The notes: a model not told the origin generated them from the sequence alone. 64,000 nt of DNA from Marivita sp046592965 (GCF_046592965.1 NZ_JBISBV010000001.1:744001-808000), one strand, 5' to 3'; counted from the stretch's first letter, positions 54,292 through 63,720 are shown. Made by a program: numbers and translations.

Positions 54292-54827
54292 ATCGCCCGT
54301 CCCAATCGGTCCACATCGCCCGGTGCGGCACGGCGTACGCCGAACAGCACATAGGACACACCGACGACCACTGGATAAAACGCGACCGTCGCCGCCACCT
54401 GTATCACGCTCAGCGTCAGCGTGCCCGGCGCCAGAATAAGCACCATCATCACCGTGCGATAGAGGGCGGTAATCACAATGAGGACACCGGCGAAGGTCAG
54501 CCACTCCAGCACGAACGTGGTTTCCCGGTCGCGCCGGTCGCGCGATTTCAGCCACTCGGCGGCACAGACAACCAGAACCGACCAAAGGCCCGGCGGGCGC
54601 TGTAGCAACATATCGGCCAAGAGCATCACGATCGCGATCAAGAGGATCGGCACATAGTCCGGGCGCCGCACGGCCCAGGCGAACGTCATCGCGACCAGAA
54701 TGTCAGGCGCGGCCCAGCGGCTCGGGCTGAGATCGAGCGGCAGAAGGTGAAAGAACAGGATGACCAGCGCAATCAGCACGAACAGCGCCCGCATGCCCCA
54801 GATTCGCAAGAGTCCGGTATCCATCAT
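54288..54827 (-). CDS. mreD: Rod shape-determining protein MreD
   Basis: Inner-membrane protein of the elongasome, 179 residues with about five hydrophobic helices; the sequence is poorly conserved between genera. It has the acidic/aromatic pattern PDILVAMTFAWAVRRPDYVPILLIA and ADMLLQRPPGLWSVLVV (MreD hallmark region), and overlaps mreC and mrdA by 4 bp on either side. Identification rests partly on its fixed place in mreBCD-mrdA-rodA. Confidence 0.9.
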   Translation of the reverse strand: MMDTGLLRIWGMRALFVLIALVILFFHLLPLDLSPSRWAAPDILVAMTFAWAVRRPDYVPILLIAIVMLLADMLLQRPPGLWSVLVVCAAEWLKSRDRRDRETTFVLEWLTFAGVLIVITALYRTVMMVLILAPGTLTLSVIQVAATVAFYPVVVGVSYVLFGVRRAAPGDVDRLGRAI

Positions 54828-55765
54828 TGGCCGATACTTTCCGCGTCCGCGTCCGCGTCCGCAGGCGGCGTTTCGGCGACCGGCATAGCGGTTTGCCCCG
54901 GTGGCACTGCGGGAAGGATCAGAGCCGAGGGGTTCGACACCCGCCGCGATCCGTGATCCCGCAGCACGCGCAGGAATTCGAGCCGTTCGTAATCCGCTGC
55001 CAGACGGGTGCGCAGGCGGCCACCGGGGTCTTGGGCCACTTGCCCGATCAGCAGACCGGGCGGAAACACCTCTCCGTCGCCCGATGTCACGATCCGGTCA
55101 CCGGGGCGTACCTGATCGGGCTCTTCGAGAAAGTCGATGGGGGGCGCGGAGGTATTGTCGCCCACAATCAGTGCCCGTTGGCCGGAGGGCTGGATCGTCG
55201 CGGGAATGCGGCTTGTGGCGTCGGTCAGCATGATGACGCGGCTGGTGTTGGACCCGACACCCGAGATGCGACCCACCAACCCGGTGCCGTCCATCGTAGC
55301 CCATCCGTCGACGATCCCGTCACGGGAGCCGACATTGATGAGAACGGATTGGCGGAATGGCGACCCGCTGTCGGCCAGCACAACGCCGGTGATATAGGTC
55401 AGCCGTGGATCGAGCCGCACGTTGTTCAGATCGCGCAGCTTGGCGTTCTCTTGCTCAAGTTGCAGCGCCGCTTCTTTCCACGCGGTCATCTGTCGCAACT
55501 CGCGGCGTAATTCCTGGTTCTGTTCGTAAATCCTGTTGTAGCTTTGAAAATCGCGCGCGATGTTGACGCCTGCCGTGACAGGGGCCATCGCCCAGTCAAA
55601 GCTGGGGATCACCGTGTCGATCACCATGGCGCGAAACCTTTCGACGCGCGGGCTGTCGATGCGCCAGACAAAGAACAAACCCAGCAGGCACAACACAACA
55701 ACCGCCAAAAGCAAGCGCTTGAGCGGAGTGGTGTAGGCTTCGCTGCTGGTGCGGTCCTTGGCCAA
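54824..55765 (-). CDS. mreC: Rod shape-determining protein MreC
   Basis: Bitopic periplasmic scaffold protein of 313 residues, with one membrane helix (about 15-35), then a coiled-coil region (YNRIYEQNQELRRELRQMTAWKEAALQLEQEN) and a double beta-barrel domain (TGVVLADSGSPFRQSVLINVGSRDGI and GLVGRISGVGSNTSRVIMLTD). The C-terminus contains a short Asp-Ala repeat (PPADADADAES) encoded by a CCGCGT-like tandem repeat, a low-complexity tail. It overlaps mreD by 4 bp and follows mreB after a 32-bp spacer that contains a hairpin. Confidence 0.94.
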   Translation of the reverse strand: MAKDRTSSEAYTTPLKRLLLAVVVLCLLGLFFVWRIDSPRVERFRAMVIDTVIPSFDWAMAPVTAGVNIARDFQSYNRIYEQNQELRRELRQMTAWKEAALQLEQENAKLRDLNNVRLDPRLTYITGVVLADSGSPFRQSVLINVGSRDGIVDGWATMDGTGLVGRISGVGSNTSRVIMLTDATSRIPATIQPSGQRALIVGDNTSAPPIDFLEEPDQVRPGDRIVTSGDGEVFPPGLLIGQVAQDPGGRLRTRLAADYERLEFLRVLRDHGSRRVSNPSALILPAVPPGQTAMPVAETPPADADADAESIGQ

Positions 55766-55770
55766 GTATC

Positions 55771-55789
55771 CCCTTTCCCCACAAAAGGG
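55771..55789. other. Short hairpin between mreB and mreC
   Basis: CCCTTT (55771-55776) and AAAGGG (55784-55789) form a 6-bp stem within the 32-bp mreB-mreC spacer. mreB is usually needed in larger amounts than mreC, so a partial attenuator or mRNA stabiliser here would make sense. This role is a guess. Confidence 0.35.
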
Positions 55790-55797
55790 TGGTCGGA

Positions 55798-56844
55798 TCA
55801 GCTGTCGTAGTCAATCGCGTGGCGCAGCTGCTTCTCGTATTCCAGCGCCTTGCCGGTGCCGAGTGCAACGCAGTTCAGGCTCTCATCGGCAATCGAGACC
55901 GCCAATCCGGTCTGTTCGCGCAATGCCAGATCGAGATCGCCCAACAGCGCACCGCCACCGGTCAGCATCACACCACGATCAACGATGTCAGCCGCGAGAT
56001 CGGGCGGCGTGGCCTCCAGCGCGGTCATGACAGCTTCGCAAATCTGCTGCACGGGTTCGGACAGGGCTTCGGCGATCTGCGCCTGACTGACTTCGGTTTC
56101 CTTGGGCACACCGTTCAAAAGGTCGCGGCCTCGAATTTGCATCGAGGCGCCGCGCCCGTCATCGGGCATGCGCGCGGTGCCGATCGAGGTTTTGATCCGC
56201 TCCGCTGTTGAGTCTCCGACCAGAAGGTTTTGCTGGCGGCGCAGATAGTTGATGATCGCTTCGTCCATCCGGTCGCCCCCCACGCGGACCGAGCGGGCGT
56301 AGACGATGTCGCCAAGGCTCAATACCGCCACTTCGGTGGTGCCGCCGCCGATATCGACAACCATGTTGCCGGTCGGGTCGGTGATCGGCATCCCCGCACC
56401 GATGGCGGCAGCGATCGGTTCGGCGATCAAGCCGGCCTTGCGCGCTCCTGCCGACAGAACCGACTGCCGGATGGCGCGCTTTTCCACCGGCGTTGCGCCA
56501 TGCGGAACGCAGACGATGACCTTCGGCTTGGAAAAGGTCGAGCGGCGATGCACCTTGCGGATGAAGTGTTTGATCATCTCTTCGGCGACGTCGAAGTCGG
56601 CAATCACGCCTTCGCGCATCGGTCGGATCGCCTCGATGGAACCGGGTGTCCGGCCCAGCATCAGCTTGGCGTCTTCGCCCACCGCGAGCACTTTTTTCTG
56701 CCCGTCCTTGATATGGTAGGCGACCACCGAAGGTTCCGAGAGCACCACTCCGCGCCCTTTGACGTAGATCAGCGTGTTGGCTGTCCCAAGGTCAATGGCC
56801 ATGTCCGATGAAAACATGCCCAATAGTTTGTCCAATCCCAACAT
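55798..56844 (-). CDS. mreB: Actin-like rod shape-determining protein MreB
   Basis: Cytoplasmic actin homologue that organises side-wall growth, 348 residues. It has the actin-fold phosphate loops DLGTANTLIYVKGRG and VVDIGGGTTEVAVLSLGD, the adenosine motif LTGGGALLGDLD, and an amphipathic N-terminus MLGLDKLLGMFSSD that binds the membrane. It is first of the operon mreB-C-D-mrdA-rodA, with its promoter in the 361-bp gap upstream. Confidence 0.97.
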   Translation of the reverse strand: MLGLDKLLGMFSSDMAIDLGTANTLIYVKGRGVVLSEPSVVAYHIKDGQKKVLAVGEDAKLMLGRTPGSIEAIRPMREGVIADFDVAEEMIKHFIRKVHRRSTFSKPKVIVCVPHGATPVEKRAIRQSVLSAGARKAGLIAEPIAAAIGAGMPITDPTGNMVVDIGGGTTEVAVLSLGDIVYARSVRVGGDRMDEAIINYLRRQQNLLVGDSTAERIKTSIGTARMPDDGRGASMQIRGRDLLNGVPKETEVSQAQIAEALSEPVQQICEAVMTALEATPPDLAADIVDRGVMLTGGGALLGDLDLALREQTGLAVSIADESLNCVALGTGKALEYEKQLRHAIDYDS

Positions 56845-57205
56845 GACCGCCCTGCCTTAGAAAATAAGTCTTTGGCCCGCGACTCTGTGAGCGCAAGCCG
56901 AGGGTCTTATAGGAGTGGTTGCGAGGCTGCGAAAGGGCTTGTTCGTGCTTTGCCAGCATGAATTCGCCGCAGCCCGCAAGATGCAACCACGCAAGCGATC
57001 CAGGTCGTGCCCGCAATGCCGCACTGATTTCGGCAACCAGCAAGCCCGTTGGCCTGGTCTTGGATGCGGTGCAGCTGGCGTTCGCTTCACCAAACAATCG
57101 GTCAGGCTCTGTCGGTTTTATGCAATCAGGAGTCGGACACGCCATAGGTTGCGCGAGCTTTTGAGACATACAGTCGGCACGTAACCTAAGCCGGAGTCTG
57201 CCCCG
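56845..57205. other. 361-bp divergent gap between mreB and a dimethylglycine-dehydrogenase-like gene
   Basis: No gene is supported in either direction; short open frames here lack ribosome sites and recognisable residues. It must contain the mreB promoter (left) and the promoter of the plus-strand oxidoreductase (right). I see no strong palindrome, repeat or riboswitch-like pattern. Confidence 0.5.
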
Positions 57206-59707
57206 ATGAAAACCCATGTAAAAGCACTTGTCGTCGGTGGCGGTGCGGTCGGCACCTCGATCGCCTATCATCTGGCCGGCGCCGGATGGGACGACGTCGT
57301 GCTGCTGGAGCGCGATGAGTTGACCAGTGGCAGCACATGGCATGCCGCAGGGCTGCTTCCGTATTTCAACATGTCCTATGCCACGACGCATATCCATGAC
57401 TATTCCATCAAATACTACAAGACGCTTGAAGAGGAGACCGGGCTGAACGCGGGGTTCTCGGTGGTAGGCAACCTGCGCATGGCGCAATCCTCGGCGCGGA
57501 TGGACGAATATATGCTCTATGCGTCCACGGCCGAGACATGTGGCGTGCCGTTCGAGTGGCTGACGCCCGCCCAGATCAAGGAGCGCTATCCGTTGCTGCG
57601 TACCGACGATCTGGTTGGCGCGATCTTTCATCCGACGGATGGCTATATAAACCCCGCCGACGTGACAATGGCGATGGCCAAGGGCGCGCGGCAGCGCGGC
57701 GTGAAGATCGAGCGAAAATGGCAGGTGGATTCCTACCACTGGACCGGCGATCATTGGGACGTGACGGTTACCAAGATGGTCGAAAAGGGGGGCAACCTTG
57801 TTCCCTCCGACGAGCAGATGGTGATCCACGCCGAGCATGTTGTGACCGCCACCGGCAACCACGCGCAGCGCACGGCGAAACTGCTGGGCCTCAAGATTCC
57901 GGCGATTCCGGTGGAACATCAGTACATTGTCACTGAACCCGATCCAGCGCTGGTCGATTGGCGCAAGGCGGGTAATCCCGAACACCCCGTCCTGCGCGAC
58001 GCTGACGCCAAGTGGTATGTGCGCGAAGAGCGGGGCGGCTGGATCCTTGGCCCTTATGAGCGCAACGCACCCGCGCGGTTTGAATACAACGTGCCCGACA
58101 GCTTCCGCGCTGATCTGTTCCCGCTTGATCTGGAACGGATCGAAGAGGAATACATGAGCATGATCCACCGCATTCCGACCTCGGAAACCGTGGGTCTGAA
58201 GGACGATTTCAACGGGCCGATCTGTTACACGCCGGACGGCAACCCGCTGCTTGGGCCTGCTCCGGGACTGCGCAACATGTGGCTTGCGGAAGGGTTTTCC
58301 TTCGGCATCACGGCGGCGGGCGGTGCCGGATATTACCTTGCGCAGTTGATGGTCGAGGGGGAGGCAGAGATCGACATGGCGTCGCTCGATCCCAAACGTT
58401 ACGGATCCTGGATGACCACCGAGTACGCCGCGCGCAAGAACGAGGAGGCGTATGAACATGTCTACATCCTGCACCACCCCGATGAGGAGCGGCCCGCCTG
58501 CCGTCCGCTTCGTACGGCGCCAGCGTACGACAGGCAAAAGGCGCTCGGCGCGCAATTCGGTTGCGTGAACGGGTGGGAGCGTCCGAATTACTACGGGCCG
58601 CTCGATGCGCCCGAGACCTTTGATCACGACGCGCGGTCGTTCCGGCGCGGCGCATGGTGGCCTCATGCGGTCGAGGAGGCGAAGGCAATCCGCGAGGGCG
58701 TTGGCCTGATCGACGCGACGGCCTTTACCAAGCATGTGGTCAAGGGGCCGGGTGCGACGGCGTTCCTCGACTGGTTCACCTGCAACAGGTTGCCTAGAGT
58801 GGGGCGGATCAACCTGACCTATGCGCTGACCGACCACGGCACGACGCGCACGGAATACACCATCGTGCGGCTGGACGAGGACGAATACTACCTGGTCAGC
58901 GCCGGAGCGTGGACGGCCTACGATTCGGATTACCTGCGCAAATCCGCCGAGGATAAGGCGGCGGAGTTCGGCTATATCGAGATACAGGATGTGACGACGC
59001 AGTGGGGCGTGTTTGCCATTGCCGGTCCGAAATCGCGCGATGTCTTGCGCGAGATCGTCAAGGATGCGGACCCCGCAACAGTGCTGGGCAACAAGCGCTT
59101 TCCATGGCTGAGTTGCCGCGACATCGAACTCGGGATGTGCCCGGTGCGGGCGATCCGGGTGGCCTATACAGGCGAATTGGGATGGGAATTGCATCATCCG
59201 ATCGAGATGCAGGCGTATCTTTGGGATCAGTTGATGGTCGCGGGTGCCAAGCATGACATGAAGCTGGTCGGCGCACGGGCTCAGAACTGGTTGCGGCAGG
59301 AAAAGTCCTACCGTGCCTTTGGCAACGAGCTTGGCCGCGATGCGACGCCGCTGGAAGCGGACCTGCCGCGCTTTGTCGATCTCTCAAAGCGCTTCCACGG
59401 TAAGGAGGCGATGGAGTCGCTCGGCATTCGCTCGAAATGTTGCACCTTGCTGATTGACGGGCCGAACGATGCCGATCCGTGGGGCCGCGAGGCGCTTTAC
59501 GACGGTGACACGCGGGTGGGCCGCTTGACGTCTGGCGGCTACTCGGTGGCGTTCGGGAAGAGCATCGGCATGGGGTATCTACGACCGGACCTGGCGGTTC
59601 CGGGGGTGAAATTGCAGGTCAGGATGTTTGGTGAGCTTTGGGACGCCGAAGTGGTGGAGGACAGTCCCTATGATCCGAAGAACGAGGCAATCCGCGCGGA
59701 TGGGTGA
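57206..59707 (+). CDS. Dimethylglycine/sarcosine dehydrogenase-like FAD oxidoreductase with folate-binding domain
   Basis: A two-domain enzyme of 833 residues. The N-terminal DAO-type FAD domain has GGGAVGTS (11-18) and SGSTWHAAG, where His46 corresponds to the covalent FAD ligand of DMGDH. The C-terminal half is a GcvT-like aminomethyltransferase (DATAFTKHVVKGPGATAFLDW, TYALTDHGTTRTEYTI, VAYTGELGWELHHP). This architecture is that of dimethylglycine dehydrogenase, which passes a one-carbon unit to tetrahydrofolate in glycine-betaine breakdown. The exact substrate is not certain. GGAG lies 9 bases before the ATG. No other betaine genes are in the window. Confidence 0.85.
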   Translation: MKTHVKALVVGGGAVGTSIAYHLAGAGWDDVVLLERDELTSGSTWHAAGLLPYFNMSYATTHIHDYSIKYYKTLEEETGLNAGFSVVGNLRMAQSSARMDEYMLYASTAETCGVPFEWLTPAQIKERYPLLRTDDLVGAIFHPTDGYINPADVTMAMAKGARQRGVKIERKWQVDSYHWTGDHWDVTVTKMVEKGGNLVPSDEQMVIHAEHVVTATGNHAQRTAKLLGLKIPAIPVEHQYIVTEPDPALVDWRKAGNPEHPVLRDADAKWYVREERGGWILGPYERNAPARFEYNVPDSFRADLFPLDLERIEEEYMSMIHRIPTSETVGLKDDFNGPICYTPDGNPLLGPAPGLRNMWLAEGFSFGITAAGGAGYYLAQLMVEGEAEIDMASLDPKRYGSWMTTEYAARKNEEAYEHVYILHHPDEERPACRPLRTAPAYDRQKALGAQFGCVNGWERPNYYGPLDAPETFDHDARSFRRGAWWPHAVEEAKAIREGVGLIDATAFTKHVVKGPGATAFLDWFTCNRLPRVGRINLTYALTDHGTTRTEYTIVRLDEDEYYLVSAGAWTAYDSDYLRKSAEDKAAEFGYIEIQDVTTQWGVFAIAGPKSRDVLREIVKDADPATVLGNKRFPWLSCRDIELGMCPVRAIRVAYTGELGWELHHPIEMQAYLWDQLMVAGAKHDMKLVGARAQNWLRQEKSYRAFGNELGRDATPLEADLPRFVDLSKRFHGKEAMESLGIRSKCCTLLIDGPNDADPWGREALYDGDTRVGRLTSGGYSVAFGKSIGMGYLRPDLAVPGVKLQVRMFGELWDAEVVEDSPYDPKNEAIRADG

Positions 59708-59710
59708 CGT

Positions 59711-59760
59711 TTGGGGGGCCAGCCCCCCAAGCCCCCCGAGGTATTTTCCAACCGAAGAAG
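59711..59760. terminator. GC hairpin with conserved tail between convergent genes
   Basis: TTGGGGGGC-CA-GCCCCCCAA (59711-59730), then CCCCGAGGTATTTTCCAACC and GAAGAAG up to 59760. The same arrangement (hairpin plus CCCCCGAGGTATTTT tail) lies at 17152-17209, and in both cases the tail abuts the stop of the minus-strand gene. Here it separates the plus-strand oxidoreductase from the minus-strand AhpD-like gene. Confidence 0.55.
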
Positions 59761-59770
59761 CCGGGACGGT

Positions 59771-60106
59771 TCAGGACGACAGTTCGTCGAAAACCTCAAG
59801 CGCTTTGCCAGCGTACATCAGGCCTGGACCGCCACCCATCTGCACGCAAGTGGCGAGCACGTCGGAAACCTCTTCGCGGGTTGCTCCCAGGCGGATCAGC
59901 GCTTCGGTGTGAAACAGGATGCAGGGTTCGCATTTCGTCGCGACCGCGATGCCAAGCGCGACATATTCCTTTTCCTTGAACGACAACGCACTGTCTTTCT
60001 TGACGGATTTGCCCAGACCACCGAAGGCGGCGTAGGTGTCGGGAATGGCGGCGTTGAGGGATTTCAGCTGCGTTTTGGCGGCGTCGAGTTTGGCTTTCCA
60101 GCTCAT
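59771..60106 (-). CDS. Carboxymuconolactone decarboxylase/AhpD-like protein
   Basis: A 111-residue all-helical protein of the AhpD/CMD fold. Cys59 and Cys62 form the CxxC of KCEPCILFHTEAL with His66 nearby, the alkylhydroperoxidase-like active site. It starts MSWKAKLDAAKTQLKS, and GATREEVSDVLATCVQMGGGPG follows the active helix. It is probably a small thiol peroxidase or a redox adaptor; real carboxymuconolactone decarboxylase lacks the CxxC. It stands alone on the minus strand, 137 bp after the methylsuccinyl-CoA dehydrogenase gene and its terminator. Confidence 0.88.
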   Translation of the reverse strand: MSWKAKLDAAKTQLKSLNAAIPDTYAAFGGLGKSVKKDSALSFKEKEYVALGIAVATKCEPCILFHTEALIRLGATREEVSDVLATCVQMGGGPGLMYAGKALEVFDELSS

Positions 60107-60186
60107 GATGTGCTCCTTGGATGAGTTCGCATCGCAAGACCATTTCAGGTGCGGTTGGTCCTTGATGTGGATCAGTCGCGGCGCAT

Positions 60187-60221
60187 GAAAAAGGCCCCGT
60201 TCGGTGGGCGAACGAGGCCTT
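60187..60221 (-). terminator. Intrinsic terminator after mcd
   Basis: AAGGCCCCGTTCG (60191-60203) and CGAACGAGGCCTT (60209-60221) form a long stem with a 5-base loop (one mismatch). Read on the minus strand it is followed by a run of T. It lies 22 bp past the mcd stop. Confidence 0.85.
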
Positions 60222-60243
60222 CAGGGCGGCGTCGGGGTTTGGG

Positions 60244-61932
60244 TCAGCCCAGCACGCGCCGCGCAATCACCTGTGCCTGAATCTCAGCAGCGCCTTCGAA
60301 GATATTGAGAATGCGCGCGTCGCACAGGATGCGGCTGATCTTGTATTCCAGGGCGAAACCGTTGCCGCCGTGAATTTGCAGCGCATTATCGGCGGCCGCC
60401 CAGGCCACGCGGGCGCCCAGCAGCTTGGCCATGCCAGCTTCGAGGTCGCAACGTCGGCCTTCGTCCTTTTCGCGGGCCGAGAAATAGGTGAGCTGACGCG
60501 CCACCATGATCTCGACCGCCATCATCGCCAGTTTGGACGCGACGCGCGGGAAGTTGATGAGCGCCTTGCCGAATTGCTTGCGATCCTGCGCGTAGCTCAT
60601 GCCTTCGTCCAAGGCCGATTGCGCCACGCCGATGGCACGCGCGGCGGTCTGGATGCGGGCGGATTCAAAGGTTTCCATCAATTGCTTGAAGCCCTTGCCC
60701 TGCTCCATGCCCAGAAGGTTTTCGCCCTTCACTTTGAAATCATCGAAGTTGACGGTGTATTCCTTCATGCCGCGATAACCCAGAACCTCGATCTCGCCGC
60801 CGGAAATGCCCGGATCCTGCCAAGGAGCCTCGTCGGTGCCGGGTGTCTTTTCGGCCATGAACATCGACAGACCCTTGTAATCGTCGGTATCGGGTACTGT
60901 GCGGGCCAGCACCGTCATCACATGGGTGCGCGCGGCGTGGGTGATCCAGGTCTTGTTGCCGTTGAGCAGCCAATCGCCGTTTTCGTCCTGCACGCCCTTG
61001 GTGCGCAGCGCACCCAGGTCGGAGCCGGTATTGGGTTCGGTAAAGACGGCGGTGGGCAGAATTTCACCGGACGCGATGCGCGGTAGCCAGTGGGAGCGTT
61101 GCTCGTCCGTGCCGCCCGCGATCACCAGTTCGGCGGCGATTTCAGAGCGCGTACCAAGCGAGCCGACGCCGATATAGCCGCGCGACAATTCTTCGGATAC
61201 AACGCACATCGACGCCTTGGAGAGACCGAAGCCGCCGAGGTTTTCCGGGATCGTCAGACCAAAGACCCCCATCTCGGCCAATTCGTCGATGATCTCTATC
61301 GGGATCAGTTCGTCCTTGAGGTGCCATTCGTGCGCGAAGGGTTCGACCTTGTCGACAGAGAAGCGGCGGAATTGCTCTCGGATCATGCCCAGTTCTTCGT
61401 CAAGGCCGCAGGCCCCCACCGTCAGTTCGGCGCTGCGTTCCTGCATCAGTTCGACAAGGCGGACACGGGCCTTCTGGGTGTTGCCCTGCTCTGTCAGGCG
61501 CATGACTTCGGGCGTCATAAGAACGCGTGCGTCTTCCTGGCTGAGCCCGATATCCTGAAGGCGCACGATCTCGCCTTGGTTCATCTGGATGCCGCCGTAA
61601 ATCTGCCAGAGGTATTCCCCGAAGGCGATCTGGTGGATCAGTTGCTCGACTTCGCTGAACGTGCCGCTTTCGTTCATGCGCTTGGCCCAGCCCTGCATCT
61701 GTCGCAGCGACTCGACATAGGTGGCGAGCCAGGCAAGCCCGTGTGCGGCCGTCTGGTGTTCGTCGATAAGCGCAGCAGAGACGCGGCCGTCCTGCTGGAC
61801 CAACTCGCGAAGGCGCGTTTTGGCAAGCTCCAGCACGGCATTGGCAGGTTCGACCGCCGCCGCTGTGAGTGTCAGCAGGTCCGGCAGGATCGTGTCATTT
61901 GTCAGGGTCATGTCTTGTCCGTCATGGGCCAT
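60244..61932 (-). CDS. mcd: (2S)-methylsuccinyl-CoA dehydrogenase
   Basis: FAD enzyme that oxidises methylsuccinyl-CoA to mesaconyl-CoA in the ethylmalonyl-CoA pathway. It has 562 residues, about 170 more at the N-terminus than ordinary acyl-CoA dehydrogenases, and this extension is the mark of Mcd. From about residue 185 the acyl-CoA dehydrogenase fold begins (GMIREQFRRFSVDKVEPFAHEWH), with TEPNTGSDLGALRTKG, GNKTWITHAA, FESARIQTAARAIG and DNALQIHGGNGFALEY. The ATG at 61932 has AAGGAAG upstream; an in-frame ATG at 61911 is an alternative. Mch, which uses its product, is at 30257. Confidence 0.92.
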   Translation of the reverse strand: MAHDGQDMTLTNDTILPDLLTLTAAAVEPANAVLELAKTRLRELVQQDGRVSAALIDEHQTAAHGLAWLATYVESLRQMQGWAKRMNESGTFSEVEQLIHQIAFGEYLWQIYGGIQMNQGEIVRLQDIGLSQEDARVLMTPEVMRLTEQGNTQKARVRLVELMQERSAELTVGACGLDEELGMIREQFRRFSVDKVEPFAHEWHLKDELIPIEIIDELAEMGVFGLTIPENLGGFGLSKASMCVVSEELSRGYIGVGSLGTRSEIAAELVIAGGTDEQRSHWLPRIASGEILPTAVFTEPNTGSDLGALRTKGVQDENGDWLLNGNKTWITHAARTHVMTVLARTVPDTDDYKGLSMFMAEKTPGTDEAPWQDPGISGGEIEVLGYRGMKEYTVNFDDFKVKGENLLGMEQGKGFKQLMETFESARIQTAARAIGVAQSALDEGMSYAQDRKQFGKALINFPRVASKLAMMAVEIMVARQLTYFSAREKDEGRRCDLEAGMAKLLGARVAWAAADNALQIHGGNGFALEYKISRILCDARILNIFEGAAEIQAQVIARRVLG

Positions 61933-62121
61933 GCATCGCTTCCTTGTATCGCTTGCGGCATAGATAGCACTTTGCAGGTGCAGCGCAACTTAAATGCTGA
62001 AAAAAGGGTTCAGATTGGCGAAAATTGCGCGGACCGATGCCGCGGCGCGGCGTCAGCTTGATAGAATCCGGGCATCTCGCAAGCGACGCGCCCGGATCAA
62101 AAAGCGTTCCAGTTCGGCGGG

Positions 62122-63720
62122 TTAGCCGATGGCGGCGGCCTTCACGTCGTCGTCGATATAGGGCACGTATTGCGCAAAGTTCTCCGCGAACATCTGAACC
62201 AGTTTGGAGGCCTGTTCGTCATAGGCCTCTTTGTCGTTCCAGGTGCGGCGCGGATCAAGAAGCATGTCGGGCACGCCCTCGACCATGACCGGCACGTCGA
62301 AGCCGAAATTCGGGTCTTTGCGGAACTCGACCTCGGCAAGGCTTCCGTCCAGCGCTGCCGTGAGCAGGGCGCGGGTTGCCTTGATCGGCATCCGCTGGCC
62401 GGTGCCGTAGGCGCCGCCGGTCCAGCCGGTGTTGACCAACCAGCAGGTCGCACCGTGGCTGGCGATCTTGTCGCGCAGCAGGTTGCCGTACACCTCGGGC
62501 CGGCGCGGCATGAAGGGAGCGCCGAAGCAGGTTGAGAAGGTCGGCTCGGGTTCGGTCACTCCGCGCTCGGTGCCGGCGACTTTGGAGGTGAAGCCGGACA
62601 GGAAGTGATACATCGCCTGCGCCGGCGTCAGCCGCGCGATCGGAGGCAGGACGCCGAAAGCATCGCATGTCAGCATGATGATGTTCTTGGGGTGACCACC
62701 TAACGCGGTTGATGATGCGTTGGAGATATATTCGAGCGGATAGGCGCTGCGCATGTTGGCGGTCAGGCTGTCGTCGTCGAAATCAAGCTCGAAGGTTTCA
62801 GGATCGAACACCATGTTTTCGATCACGGTGCCGAACTTGCGGGTTGTCGCGTAGATCTCGGGTTCGGCATCGGGGGACAGATTGATCGTCTTGGCATAGC
62901 ACCCACCTTCGAAGTTGAAGGTGCCGCGATCCGACCAGCCGTGTTCGTCGTCGCCGATCAGCGTGCGGTTCGGGTCGGCGGACAACGTGGTCTTGCCGGT
63001 GCCCGACAGGCCAAAGAAGATCGCCGTGTCAACGGGGTTTCCGACCGCATGGTTGGCCGAGCAATGCATCGGCATGATGCCTTTTTCCGGCAGCAGGTAA
63101 TTCAGCAGCGAGAAGATGGCCTTCTTGTTCTCGCCCGCGTATTCGGTGCCCCCGATCAGGATCAGCTTGCGGTCGAAGTTCATCGCGATCACGGTTTCGG
63201 AGCGGCAATTGTGCCGTTTGGGATCGGCCTGAAAGGACGGGCAGTTGATGACCGTGAAATCGGCGGTGAAACTGTCGAGATCCTCGCGGTCGGGACGACG
63301 CATGAGGTGCCGGATAAACAGGTTCTGCCACGCGAGTTCCTGAATGAAACGCACGTCGATGGCATGTTTAGGATCGGCGCCGCCGACCAGATCCTGCACA
63401 AAGAACTCGCGGCCCTTCATATGCTCCAGCATGTCGTTATAGAGCGCATCGAACCCTTCGGGCGACATTTCGCCATTGTTGTCCCACCAGATCGTATCGG
63501 CGACGCTCTCGGTCTTGACGACATGCTTGTCCTTGGGGGACCGGCCGGTGAATTTTCCCGTGGTCACAAGGAACGCTCCGCCGTTGCCCAGCGTGCCTTC
63601 CTTGCGTTCCAAAGCCGCCTGAATCAGTGCGGGCTCCGTGAGGTTGTAATAGACATTGCCAAGCCCGTTGATCCGCTGATCCTCAAGCCGGAATTCCGGG
63701 TTCACCCGTCCAAATGTCAT
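62122..63720 (-). CDS. pckA: Phosphoenolpyruvate carboxykinase (ATP)
   Basis: Converts oxaloacetate to PEP, the first step of gluconeogenesis from acids, which matches the acetate-assimilating enzymes nearby. It has 532 residues. The P-loop is FGLSGTGKTTLS, the Mg/Mn-binding GDDEHGWSD follows, the oxaloacetate site is in GRSPKDKHVV, and HCSANHAVG is present. MTFGRVNPEF at 63720 has AGGAG 9 bases upstream, and a 22-codon in-frame extension is rejected. Upstream are two TTAGCGCAACCA direct repeats. Confidence 0.96.
   Translation of the reverse strand: MTFGRVNPEFRLEDQRINGLGNVYYNLTEPALIQAALERKEGTLGNGGAFLVTTGKFTGRSPKDKHVVKTESVADTIWWDNNGEMSPEGFDALYNDMLEHMKGREFFVQDLVGGADPKHAIDVRFIQELAWQNLFIRHLMRRPDREDLDSFTADFTVINCPSFQADPKRHNCRSETVIAMNFDRKLILIGGTEYAGENKKAIFSLLNYLLPEKGIMPMHCSANHAVGNPVDTAIFFGLSGTGKTTLSADPNRTLIGDDEHGWSDRGTFNFEGGCYAKTINLSPDAEPEIYATTRKFGTVIENMVFDPETFELDFDDDSLTANMRSAYPLEYISNASSTALGGHPKNIIMLTCDAFGVLPPIARLTPAQAMYHFLSGFTSKVAGTERGVTEPEPTFSTCFGAPFMPRRPEVYGNLLRDKIASHGATCWLVNTGWTGGAYGTGQRMPIKATRALLTAALDGSLAEVEFRKDPNFGFDVPVMVEGVPDMLLDPRRTWNDKEAYDEQASKLVQMFAENFAQYVPYIDDDVKAAAIG

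Noticed and set aside
54836..54862. Short tandem CGTCCG repeat near the 3' end of mreC as a phase-variable tract
   Set aside because: It encodes an Asp-Ala tail in a six-base unit. Changes would stay in frame, so it would not switch the gene off; treated as low complexity.
56792..59254. Very long open frame (820 codons) antisense to the dimethylglycine-dehydrogenase-like gene
   Set aside because: It is the usual high-GC antisense shadow: Arg/His/Gly-rich, no known domain and no ribosome site, while the plus strand encodes a full recognisable protein.
60244..61932. General acyl-CoA dehydrogenase
   Set aside because: The N-terminal extension of about 170 residues is the hallmark of methylsuccinyl-CoA dehydrogenase, and the pathway context fits.
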